DNA of 64,000 nt from Euglena gracilis. Lineage: Eukaryota > Euglenida > Euglenophyceae > Euglenales. Every line of letters starts with the position of its first letter. The stretch's first letter is position 1. Location: positions 49,207,847 to 49,271,846 of the forward strand of contig CP154954.1 in NCBI GenBank assembly GCA_039621445.1. The letters run 5' to 3'. A program made the translations under genes and the position numbers. The notes below the pieces were generated by a model. That model had not been told where the DNA came from, ran no database searches, and saw only the letters and a program-made list of their open reading frames with translations. Below, in pieces: positions 33,859-46,500 of the stretch.

Positions 33859-36800
33859 GAACAGCTCTCTTCTCTTCTGAATCCTTGTTGCCAGAAGAAC
33901 TCCTGGTGAAAAACACCTTCTGACTCGTGAGTGTCTATTTGTGGGGGAAGTGCATTTCGAGTTGTGTTGTCTGTCAGTGTTGAGGTTCGCCCCAGACAGG
34001 TGGGTCATGCGTTTCTGGAGCCGTGCTGGGAGTTCCTGTTTTGCTCTGGACCAAAAATCGCTTCAAGGCCAAGCATTGTGGGGGTCTTTTGGGGGGGACC
34101 CCCAGGGCAGAACGGGAATCGACCGAACAGCCAGGGTGGTGGGTGGGGGGGTCGACCCCCCCCCCACCCCCTGCATGGTGGGGGGGTCGACCCCCCCCCA
34201 CCACCTCTTCCCGCATTTCCGGGAGCACCAATTTTTGGACCCGAAAAAAAATTTCCGGCGCCTTTGGCGCCGAGTGTTTTTTTGACCCATTTTGGGACCC
34301 ATATAGGGGGTCCCCCCAAAAACCACCCAAAACCCCATTTTTTCGCACCTTCCAAAAATTCGACATTTTCTCAAAATGTTGATTTTGAGAGGTTTTTGAA
34401 GCGAACAATGCCATTGAAAGTCCAAAAAAGTTCAACGAGAAAAAATGTCAGTAAAATTTGGCTGTGCCAAAATTTCGTCCACTTTTTTTGACCTTGTTTT
34501 TTTCACCCCCCCCCCTCCTAAAAAGTACCAATTTTTAGGACGGAAAATTTTGAGATTTTTTGTGAAAATTTGTGGTTTTCCATCAAAAAATCATGTGTTT
34601 TGGGTTCATTTTTCAAAAAATTTTCAAAATTTTTCTGGCCAAAATCCCCGTTTCCCCGAAATCGGTGAAAATGCTGTGGTGGGTGGGGGGGTCGACCCCC
34701 CCCCACCAGGCCTTCCCATTCTGCCCTGGGGACCCCTCCAAAGAAGCGTCCCTCCTACAGCTGGTGCCCTCTGTTCTTGGAACAGTTTGACAAACTCCAC
34801 AAAGAAACAACAGCTTTTATGAAGTGCTTCAACAGAATTCCCCAACTTTTTGACAGGGTCGTTGGAACAAAACAACATATTGTTTGATAGTTTTGATATA
34901 ATTCACAAAGCATCCTGAGTGCCAAAAACCGACATGTCTAAATTCTTTGTCAGTTTTATTTTTGAAAACATTTCAGAAACGCTGTCCAAAAGTTCCAAAA
35001 ACCTCTTCTCTGGAGTTTCATTCAAAATCCCAATCCGTTTCAACAACAAGGGCATTAGCTGTAAGAAGTTGTTCAAATGGTGCAGGTCTTCCCTGCCCCC
35101 CTCCGAAGGGTTTTTTTTTTGGCTTGTGCCACCCCCCACATTTTTGGGTTCTGCACCCCCACTTGGCATAATAGGGGGGGGGATGACCCGCGCGAAATAA
35201 GTGGGGATGGCTTATGTCGTGGGGATTGAACAACCAGTGGTCATTTTCCACCCAGAAATCACCAGTCTCCTCAATTACGCTGCAATTCTCCAGTTGGAAG
35301 TTTCAGGGGTTCCTTGTAGAGGAAAAGCTGCCCTGATGGTGGTATTGCAGAAGGTGCAATTGTTGCAGATGGCCATTTCGGTGTCAAAACAACTCGAGTT
35401 GGGGAACCCCCGAAAGAGTTTGTCTACAAGCAAGTCTCCATTTCTTTTGGAAAAAAATTCTTTTGTCCAATGTGACACCGACACACAGGGGAGGTCGACC
35501 CCCCGACCTGCCGGGGGGAGGGGTCTGGGACCCCCTACTCCCCCCCCCCAGGGCCCAGGGGGTGGGCAAGGTATAAGTGACCATCCCCCCGGCTGAGAGG
35601 GGATTCGACACCCCCCCTCAACTAAATTTTTTCTTCCCCGGCGCTCCGTATGTTTTTATCATCATTTTGTTGAAAAAAACTCCTGAAAACGCAATTTTGG
35701 ACACTTTTTGAAATCCCTCAAAAATAGTTTCCGGCGCTTCCAATAAATTTTTGACATTGACATTTTTTGGGTCGAATCCTCAAATTGAGATTTTCAAACT
35801 TTTTTTTAAATACGCCTGAAAATTCGGACTTTGGCACAAAAATTCGGAATATCCAGCATTTTTGTCAAAAAAGTCTTTTGCAAACCGTTTTTCCTAGGAA
35901 CTTTGATGATGTTCTTTTTTTAAAAAAAAACAATCCCAACCTTGATTTCGGGGATTCCCAAATAGCCCCCCCCCCCCATATTGTTCCCATCGGGCATCGG
36001 CTTGGGTGAGGGCCATTATTCTTGGGCACTGTTTTGAGTCAGGAGTGTTATTTTAGGCTAGGTGGGCACTATTTTCATATGGAGATTGGAATTGTAAAAC
36101 AGTAGGATGGATGGAGGAGTTCAGATTTGCGGATATGAAATCTTATTACATTATTGTATTTTTTAGTTTCATTGTAATTTTTTTATCATTATTATCACAT
36201 CATCATCATCATTAATCATTGTTGTTGCTGTTGTTGTTATATTATTATTGTATTACTCCAGGAGATACCAGCACCTGCAAACGGACTTTTGTGAATATCA
36301 GATCCAAACAGATGGGATTGAGATGGTGCCAGAGGAGGGATGGAAAAGGGTTCCCAAATGACAATCCGTATTGTTGTGCACAATGAAACTTAGCCGAGGC
36401 AACCACGCTGAAATATGAAGCTGGGGGGGGGCGGGCTTTAAAACTGGGAGAAGAATTAAATTGGCCAGGCCACGGTCAGTTGCTGAAGAGCAAGGGCCCC
36501 CTGACCAATTTTTTTTTGAACGTCCCTGTTTCAAATGGAGATTTGGCAACGATTACGTCTTCGACAGCGGGCAAGAAGAGGTTTGGGATTGCATCGGAAA
36601 GCCAATGCTGGCAGATGCCTATGATGGCTATAATGTGACTCTCTTTGCCTATGGGCAAACAATCAAGGCTGTTCCATTTCTGCAATGTTTAATCTTTTCT
36701 TCTTCCTTTCTTTCCATCAGTCTATTCAGTCTGGATCATTTGGGTCAAAGTTCAACAGGATTGGATGGTTTCACCTCATTTGACACCAAAAATCACCGTT

Positions 36801-39800
36801 TTCCCCCAAGGGAAACAGTTCTAAGCTTTGAGAAACGTGAGTGTTGTTTCAAAAACCTCTTAATCGCATTTCTTTGCCGTAGTTCTATGTCATTTTCATT
36901 TTTCAGAAAAGTTTTGGAGGATTTGGGGGGGATTTGGAGCCGGGGTGATTCTGTGGAATAAAACAGCACAGACGGATGGACCCAAAGTTTATGAGTGAAA
37001 AGGGAGCTCAGCAAGCTAAATTCAAAGAAGAAGTTGGGCTCAGCAAGCAAAAAATGTATGAAAATTCAAAATTCAACGCGGGAGGAAAAGGAGCGCCTGG
37101 GTGGTACATTAAATTGACAGCTTTTCGACATTGATTTGGTTTGGCTCGATCTGGGGCAGGTGCCTGCCAAAAGGCATCCCGAATACATACCACCAACAAC
37201 ACCCCCAGTGATTTCCATCCGAAAACGCTAATTTTCCCGCTTTGGGGAAACTTCAGAGGCCCATCAAGCACTGGGTTAACTTTGAGGAAAGAAGCAGGTG
37301 CTTCTGTGAAAATGAACACAAACGAGCCATCTGGCTTTCACAACAACACATATTTTTTTGTTTTTGTTTTTTGATACGATATATTTCTTACGGGTATGAA
37401 TCCCCCAGTTCCCACCGGAATGGCCCTGCCCACAGGGTCTGGTAAGACATACAGCATTATGGGGGAGGAAGACAGGGTTTGACAAAAGGATCTTTTTACT
37501 CGGGACCTGCTTGGGGACACAATTGACCACAGAACTGGGTGCTGCCTCCCCAGGTCCAAAAAAACCCCAGGGCAGGTGATTGGGTATCCCCCCATGTACC
37601 ACCCCCCCCATATTGTCCCCCCCCCCATATTGTCCCTCGGCCCGGCCGACGAGGGGTTTTTTTGGCTCGGTCAATGAAATTTCCTTTGGTACCCCCATAT
37701 TGTCCCCCCCCCCATATTGTCCCGTCGGGCCTCCTGGGGAGAGGTCGGTGGGACAATATGGGGGGGGGGGGTGGTAATTGAACCCCCCCCCCTGGTCATT
37801 GACCCCCTGGGCTGTTGAGATTGCATCCCCATAGTTGGCTCCGTGCGGAATAATGGCCATGCTACTTCTGGAGGTCGGGCCGACCTAGGTCGTGCCGACC
37901 ATTGGCCATGGCTTATCGACCTCTGGAGGTCAGGCCGACCAGGTCGGCCGACCCCCCCCTTTTGGAAATTTGAGGCCCCCCCCCCTCAAAAAATTTGATT
38001 CTCTTATTTCAATTCGAAATGAATGTAAACACATCTGAATGTCCTTAAAAACGTCAAAAAACGTCCCAAATTCAAAAAAAATTGTGGAAAACGGCTAACT
38101 CAGGTGAGATACATGACCAATGACAAAAATTCCTTTGGTGTGCAATGCCCAAACCCTAACCCTGACCCTGACCCTAACCCTAACCCTAACCCAGCTCTTT
38201 CATCCCATATTGAAAAAAAAAATTGAAAAACGCGAACTTAGTCGGCCTACGGCCTCCTCCGGGGGGGGGGGGGCGTAAGCCCCACCCCCCCCCCCGGACC
38301 CCCCGGTTTAAAATAACAAAATCCCCTTGTGTGTGCAAGACAAGGATGGCCAAAACGCGCGTTCTTTGTGCTAACTTAGTCGGATTTCAGTGACGGTCGG
38401 ATAGCAAACAAGTATCTTCTTTGAGGCCAGAAAAATTTTTGATGTGTGTAGCCGGCTGTTCAGAAACGTGATAAATTGGCCCCTTCAAGGTACCAGCTAC
38501 CCCAAAGAGCCGCCCAACTAGGGTTAATACACATGGGGGGACCCTCGCTCGGCGCCTCGCTCGGGTCCCCCCATGTTTTTAACCCTAATTGGGCGGCTCT
38601 TTGGGTTCGCTGGGTACCTTGTAGAGACCAATCTAACAACGTTGAGCGGGAAATGTTCTGCTGTTTGGATAAGAATCGTAACCCTGACCCTACTCCTTCA
38701 AATAACGTCAGAAAATCTTTTTTACCACAGGTTGATGCCATCAGGAATTCTTTTTATGCTAAAATTGCACTTTTTATGCTCCACAGGGTTTGGCCAAGGG
38801 TTTGGATGCTTTTGAAAAGGAAAACCATTGAGGTCGTTTCTATCGACCTTGTGATCGTCCCGACCTCCAATTGGTTTGGGCCGACCATATGGTCGGTAAC
38901 CCAAACAGGTCGGGCCGACCAGGTCGGCCCGACCTACAGTCAAAAGTCCTTTGAAAAAGGGGGGGGGGTAATGCAGTACAGTGGTGTTTTCTGTCGACCT
39001 CCAGAACTAGCATGGCCAATATTCTGCCCGGGGCCCCCATAGTTGGCCCCCTCTTCTGTTGGGCCAACCGACCGCGAAAAAAGTTACAGGTTCAAAAATG
39101 CACTTTCAGGAATGTTTTCCCCACAGAAATGTGTTTTTTGACAGACGATTTTTTGATCAGACGAGCACACTTGAGGAAGTTGGGGACCCAGATGCTTTTT
39201 TTGCTTTTTTGGATTATTCATCCAGATGTGGAATGTCAGCCCAAGTATGGGGAAAGTGACCCTCCTGAACTGTTGGGTCCAACTTGACCCCCGAGCTTGA
39301 CCCCCCTCCGCTGTTAGGCCCAACTTGACCGGTCAATAACATGAAGGGGGGGGTATTAACCCCCCTCCTCCCCGGGATATTACCATGCCTGAGAACTTGT
39401 CAGGGCCCTGCCCGGGAAACTTTTGGGTCCCCAGGAAGGGCCAATGTGTCATAATTTGGGATTTACTTAGCCGGACCCTCACGTGGGTCCAGCCAGCCAG
39501 CACCTTTTTTCCAGCCAACTGCAAGGCTGTACAGGAGCTCCTGAAACCCAATGTGGTGGGGGGGGGGGTCGACCCCCCACCCCCATCCTCAGGTATAGAT
39601 GGAAAGCCCATCGGTTCATATTGAGTTTGGTGAAATGTGTGAACAAAAATATGCAAAAATCCGCTTACCCCCCCCCCTCAAAGAGCACCGTCCAAAGTGG
39701 CCAAAAAATATTGGCAAATTTGGGTTTACCCCCCCTCAAACTTTTTCCTTCGGCACCAAAAGCGCCAAGGCCAAAATTGCCCCAAGAAAGCAATTTTTTT

Positions 39801-42800
39801 TTTACCGACTGGTGCCCCCGGGGGGGGGGGGTGAGTTCGTGGGGACCCAGAAATTTTTCATTGAAAATGGCCTTTTCCGGGCCCCCGGCACCTTCGGCAC
39901 CAGGGTCGAAGGGGGTGCCTGCCCAAAAACCCGACCCCCCTGGGGGGGGGGGGTTCGGATGGGTGCTCTTGGGTGCCTGGCACCCACCCCCCCGTGGGGT
40001 AGGCCCCAACGGAAAAAAGCCTGCCCCCCACAAAGTGTCCCCCCCCCAGCGTGGCCATTTTGGGTCCCACGGTGCCTCGAGGGTAGCCACTTTGGGGGTG
40101 AGGGCACATGCGCACTTTTCTTGAGACTTTTTTGAGACTTGGAAAACTTTCAGGAAGGCCTGGACCCTTGGACATTTCTTCAAACAGTGACTAAAAAAGA
40201 AATGGAAAAAGCGGCCCAAAGTGGCAAAAAATGGCTTGAAATGACCTCAACTTGCCAAAAAAAAAAATAAAAAAAAGTTGGCCCAATTGGCAAAGAAGGT
40301 CCACAGCGCGGAGGGGGTTCCCCCCAACCACCCCCCCCCTGGGGGGGGGGTCGGGGGGGGGGGCTGGTCCCGGAGGACCAGCAGCCCGACACCCCCCTGG
40401 CCCTGGGGGGTAAGGTGGGGGGGTATCTGCTGGGGTTCGATATGAGGAGGGTGTACGGGGTTTAGGTGGGGTGCCCTCCTGGGACCAGAGGAGGGGTCCG
40501 GACCGACCCCAGGGGCGTGCCCGGGACCCCCCCAAAAGGTCAATTTTTTCCTTCTGGCGCTTCGCACCGTAAAATTTTTTGGCCTTTCTGACAAAAAATA
40601 CTTGCCCAGAATGTGTCCAAAATGGCACATTTGCAATTTTGGGGGTCAAAAATCTCGGCCCAGCGCTTTATGCCAGACTGAAATCGGTCACCCAGACTGT
40701 GCCACAATTAAGTCGGGACCCCCCCCCTGCTGGATCGGAGGGGGATCCGACCCACCGTCCCCTCCCTCCATGGCAAGTTCCAAAAATAGCTAATTTTTTT
40801 CTTCCAGTGCTGCGCGCCAATAAATAAACAAGAAATGCCATTTTCCCTTCACTTTTGAGAATATTCCTGTTTTGCTTTGGTGTTTTTCTGCATTAAAAGG
40901 TTTTGAAAACCGTTCAAAAATGAGCATCTTTGGATTTATTTTCAAAGAGGAATCAGGCTTCGGCCTGGTATCTGGCTGGCCCTTTGCCAGTCCAACAAAA
41001 ATTTTCCTGGCCCCCTTCAGTTGGAGGGGGGGTGCGACCGACCCACCCACCCCCCTCTGTGTTGGGAGGGGTGGTCAGGACCCCCCTCAAGGCTTCCCAC
41101 ACATCCCTGCCCATCCTGCTGGGTGGGGGGGGACGACCCCCCCCCCTCACCAGGCTTTCCCGGGCTTCCGGGGGGTGCCCATTTAAAGTCAATTTTTTTC
41201 TTCGGCACCGAATAAATTTTCCCTTCGGTGCTGTAGTGGGTGGGTAGAGGTCAACCCCCCCCACCAGGCCTTCCGTACGGCCCTGGCCGGCTCCCCCCCG
41301 TGGATGAGGGGCTCGGGGGGTGTGGGCTATTGTGCTGGACCCGGGTTGTACCCCCCCCCCTCCCCCTTGACCACTGACCACCCCGTATTTGCCAACCCCC
41401 CCCCCCAATCGGGGGTTGCGTACAACCCGCGATTGGCGATGACCTCACAAAGCAGGGTTTTTTGGGGCATCGGGTCATACGACCCCCTGGTCGGGGAATT
41501 GCAGGTCAGGGGCTTTGTTGCTCCCCCCCCCTAGTTTTTCACATTGGGTGTTCTTCTGTGAGCCCCAGTTCAGCAAGCGTCTCTGAGGAAAAGGGGTGCT
41601 TGCCAGCAAGCCCAGAATTCTACAGGAGCCAGCCCAAATTTCAAGCTCTGCCCAGCAGCCACTGGGTCGCAGGGGGCAAGGGGGGGGGTCGAATTACTGG
41701 TGATTTGACCAGGTCGCCATACCATGACCACATCATTGTCGCTATACCATGACCAATGGTCTCCAGCAACCATCAAAAATCCCATGGCCAATTTTTCTGT
41801 TCTGCCCCAAAACCCCCCCCCCCCCCCGGGATGAACGGGAATAAAAACAGGAATTGCTGCAACCGTATTTGCCCCCCCCCCCCCCAACCTGCAGTCAAAC
41901 CCTGGAGGAGGGGTTCCCTGGCCTGATTCCCCGGTTCGTCAGTGCCATGATGGGGATGGCCCAGGACAAGCTTCAGGCAGACTCAACCCTCTCTGTGAAG
42001 AGCATGAACCTCCTTGGCATTTTTAATTTTTTGTTTTTTTCAAAAAGTTGAATTTTGAATTAAATAAATTAATTTTAAAACCACAAGATTAGTATTCAGT
42101 ATTCCACACCAGTGCCATGGAGGTTTATGGCCCGCTCACGATGGAGTACATTGAGATCTATAACGAAAAGATTCGTGATTTGCTTGAAAGAAGGAAACCA
42201 GGACAAGTTGAGTTAAGTGAGCTGTTCAAGAGACACCACAAGCTTATTTTTTCTAGTTTTTTTGTTAAATTTCTTATTTAATACTGTTAAAAAATAAGCT
42301 GCTGAAATTATATACATATGTGTATTTTTTAAAAATAATATTTTCTTGTTGACAGCTTCTGGTCATTGCCGTGTCAGCCACATCATCACGCCCTGTTTTG
42401 TTTGAAGCGCATGGACCAGACTTATTTTCAGGAAGCCCCCCCGGGGGTGTGGCAGGGGGGTGGGGTGAGGCATTTTCGACCCTCCACCAGGGGTGGGTCA
42501 CCGAAGGCACCAGGGCCCGAAAATGTCCATTATCAAGGGGGGAAATTGATTGGGTCGGCCTAGGCCAAGACCCAAAGGACCCCCCAGGGTATTTGCTATG
42601 CCGCCACAGGGGTTGGTCAAAAGAAGCCTGCATGGACAATTTGACCTCAAGTGCCTCAAGTGCAGTCAACTGTGGCAATTTTTAGATAAAATCGAATTTG
42701 AAAATTGTGACCAACAAAAATGTTTGAAATAATGGGTGGTGCTTTCATGCCCAGCTTGATTTACCATGAACCCCCCTCTAAATGACCCCCCATCCCAATG

Positions 42801-43429
42801 ACCATTTGGGGTGGGGGCCCTTTTGGGTGCGGAAGTCCCCCCTAAGTGAACCCCTTTCCCCTAGATGACTCTTTGGAGGACATGGACCAATATCAACAAG
42901 GTCAGAAGGGGTTGATGATAAATGAATAACATCCTCCCTGCCATTTGAGACGTTTTTTTTTTGTGGACTCTCTTGCGACCGGCCCTGCATGAAACAAAAG
43001 ACCACCGGGTTTTTGTGGAGGGAGTGTCGGTGCACACCATCTTGACACTTGAACGGGTGAACACACTGCTGGCCAAGGGTTTTGCACAGCGGCAGACTTC
43101 AGAAACAAATATGAACGAAAAGTCTTCACGGTCTCATGCCGTTGTTATCTTTCGCTTGGCACAACTCAGGGAACGTTGCCCGTGTTCATTGGAAATTTGT
43201 GGTATCAAGCCTCTATTTTGTCATCTTTTGATCTTTTCTGAATTTGCTTTTTTTCCAACTCGCAAAATTGGTCCCGACAGAACGAAATGATGGGGTGATA
43301 TTGGCACCTCCACCTCGCATCATAGATCCTCTAAGATTTTTGGATTTGGCAAATTAACAAACCAACCAACCAACCAACCAACCAACCAACCAACCAACAA
43401 ACAAATAAACAAGCAAACAAACAAACAAA

Positions 43430-43517
<88 letters not shown>

Positions 43518-46500
43518 ACACCACACCACACCAAAGCCCATCCAGCGTCAAAAAACAAGCTTTGATGATAATTGCATGTGAATTGCGGAAGAACTTGTCG
43601 GCCAGGATCATTTATTTCCTCTTGCGTTCTCGCGTCAATTTGTCAGCAATGTTGTTCACAAAAGTCTCGTGAAAAGATTACCCCTCCATTGTTTTGTGTC
43701 TGACCATCAATCCAAGCGTTGTGTGGGGCAGCAGTCCCTGGGGACAACCCACGACCCTCCCAACCCAGAAGCGCGCGACGTAGAGAGTACCATTTGTATT
43801 GTGGACCTTGCAGGCAGTGAGCGCCAGAGCAAGACTGGGTCCTCAGGAGACCGCTTTGAAGAGGCACGGAGGATTAACCTCTCCCTGTTGACCCTCAGCC
43901 AAGCTGTTCTTTTGAAGGTGAGGGCAACAACCCCCCCCCCTCCCCACAGGTGCGCAGGGTGGGGGTTTCATCCAGGGTAGGGGACCACCTGCCAGGTGTC
44001 CAGCCAGAACCACGTGGGAATACCCGAAACCCTGCGGGTGGTGGGGGGATCAACCCCCCCAACCCCCATCCTGGTGGGGGGTCGCACCCCCCCCCCCAGG
44101 CTTCTTTGTATTTCTGGGTGTGCATTTTTGGGTCAACGTTTTCTTTTGGTGCCAAAGGAATCTTTCCAGGGTGCATTGAAATGAAAATATCCAGTTTAAC
44201 CAAGCTGTGTCCCTTGAAAAAAATTTCGGCACATAACCAAACGACTATGAAGCCCTGCGGTTGGTGGTGGGGCAACAGGTTTAATAGTATTTTCTGAGAA
44301 AGTTTGCCCAGGAAGTGTCGCAAAAAATTCTTTTTGGGGTTTGTTTTTGTGGTACAATTTTTTTCGGCTCAGTGGCTCCCCCATGCCTAAAATGGTCCAA
44401 TTTGGCTTCCTAACCCCCACCCCCTGCCTCATTGCCCCCCCCCCCCCCCGGCTGTTGGGGCCAACATGCCCCCACCTCCCCAAGTTGCCCCCCCCCCCCC
44501 CGGCTGTTGGGGGCGAAATGTACCCCCTTTTTTTTTTTGAGGCAATTTTGGCTTGGCGGCTTGTTGGCCCCCCTCCCCCCTTCGTGTCACCCAACCCCCT
44601 TTGCCATAAAGCACCAGGGGGCACAAACCAGAAGGAAAATATAAAACCTGTTGTCGATGACAAGCTCACCCAGCCCCCAGGGTCCAGTACATGGCAGGTA
44701 GAGTGGGGGGCCTGCACCATGATTCACTTAGTTGACCCCAAAGCTGCCCAAGTTTTTCTGAAAATGCGCAACACTCCCCCATGAGAGGTTGACCCACCCA
44801 CCCACCCATCCTTTTTCAAAAAAAAAATAATTGTGCCCAGCATTCAGTGGGGAAGGCTGCACTGGCCCCAGGGTTGTATGGGAAGCTCCGCAGACATGAG
44901 GTAGGTGGTGGGGGGTCACCCCCCCCCTAGAGGGGTAAGGTGGTAGGGGGGGGTCCCTCCACCCCCCCCCAGTTTCGGAAGGGGGGTCCCCCCCTCCCCC
45001 CTCCCCCCTCCCCCTCCTCTGCAGGGGCAAAAAAAAATTTCCGGCGCTTCGCGCCGGGGGTGTATTTTAGGACTTTTTTGGAGGCTCAACATGAAATTTT
45101 GGCAAAATGGCCAAAAATGACCACAAATCGGTATAGGTGGGGTTGCATGGAAATCAAAGCACTGTTAGATAAGGCATTTTAAGGGCTTCAATTTAGGTAT
45201 TGGACATTTCTTTTGATTCCCCACCATTTTTGAGAAATTTCAGAAAAATTGACCTTTTGACTCCAAAAAGCGGTCGAAATTTTCGGCGACCGAAAACTGG
45301 AGGTAGGAGGGGGGTCCCCCCACCCCCCCCCTCCCAGTTTCGGAAGGGGGGTCCCCCACCCCCCCCCCTCGGAGATTCCCAAACAACCCTGACTGGCCCG
45401 GACCATGTTGGCCCCAACAGGCCAGGGAGCCTGCTTCGGGGGGGGGGGGGGGCATGTTCACTCTAATTGGGGAACTTTGGGGGTTAAAAATGACAAACAC
45501 ATTCGAGCGTTTTGCGGATCCCACTGGGGTCACCCCGGCAGCCAGCATGACCGGAGCATGACCGGTTGCTTGAGAATTCCCATTGCCCTTCAAAATGGCT
45601 TTCAGAAAACGGAAAACCCCTCTGGGTTGGCCGAGGACAGCCTGCCTTGGGCCGTGCGCTGAACTCATTTTCTGAAGGCAAGGGGCCACCGGGCACTCCC
45701 TCTTTTCGGCACTGTCTCGAACCTTGTTTTCTTTTGGTGGAAAAAGATGTATGAATCAGATTTGAATGTGGTGTTCATCATTCATTGTATTGATGGAGTT
45801 CAGCCCACCAGCAGGTATCCAGTTGGTTTGATTTCTGAAAAATTTTGCGTTGCATGAGCAGGGTGTGAGGGGTCGCTGCAAATCATCAATAGCAGAAGGT
45901 TTCCACCATTTCCCACCCCCCCTGGGGAGTATTTGCCTGGTTGCAAGGAGGGATAGCAGTAGATATTCATTTATCCAACTTTTTTTTAATGCGCTATGCA
46001 TTCACCACATTTTGTATGCATTCACAAATTCTTTTTCTTTTGTTGGTTATTTGCTCACCCACTGCACTGGCACTGGATAATGAGGGCAGTAGTGCAGGCA
46101 GATGGCATGGTTTTAGAAATGGACGGGTGCTGCCGTTGCGCGAGTCCAAATTGACGCGGTTGCTGTCTGAGAGTTTCGGTGGGAACTCGAGGACTTGGAT
46201 GCTGGCCTGTGTCAGCCCCAGCATGTACAACTACATCGAGACCGTCTCCACTTTGTCCAGCAGGCTCCGCAAACAAAGCTCTCCGGGCACGCTGGGGGAA
46301 AATGGGAAGTTCTGCCCTGGTTTCAAAAGGCTTGGGTTCCTTCCGTATTCGTTGAGCTCTGCTGCGTGCAACGTACGCGTCTTCGGCAAAGAACATCATC
46401 AACCATGCAAAGGTCAACGCTTTGCAGCAGAAGCTTGAGTTGCAGCCAGGCTGTTTTGTTTGAGGGCAAGAAGGAAGGCATTTCGGCCTCCATGTTCCAG

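Noticed and set aside
35370-35455. Plus frame reading [18 protein letters not shown] as the kinesin beta-2 region
   Set aside because: It resembles the kinesin N-terminal loop, but it reaches a stop and cannot be joined in phase to the flanking exons. The adjacent frame can be joined and has higher G/C at third positions.
35275-35484. Minus-strand frame with a CNNCTFCN motif as a zinc-finger gene
   Set aside because: It overlaps the plus-strand exon proposed for the kinesin (35336-35482), which fits in phase at both ends. With no second motif or splice partner on the minus strand I kept the plus reading, at low confidence.
40434-41340. Full GATATAAGG-family element in inverted orientation
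   Set aside because: The GGTTCGATATGAGGAGGG end and interior words are present, but no second terminus or 8-bp duplication was found; it is kept only as a fragment within the intron.
42590-42730. Small CxxC protein inside a kinesin intron
   Set aside because: Only about 35 codons, no start context, no splice signals and bordered by repeat; chance is likely.
43320-43611. ORFs of repeated Cys-Val
   Set aside because: Translation of the (CA)n microsatellite and its CAAA/CCAA flank.
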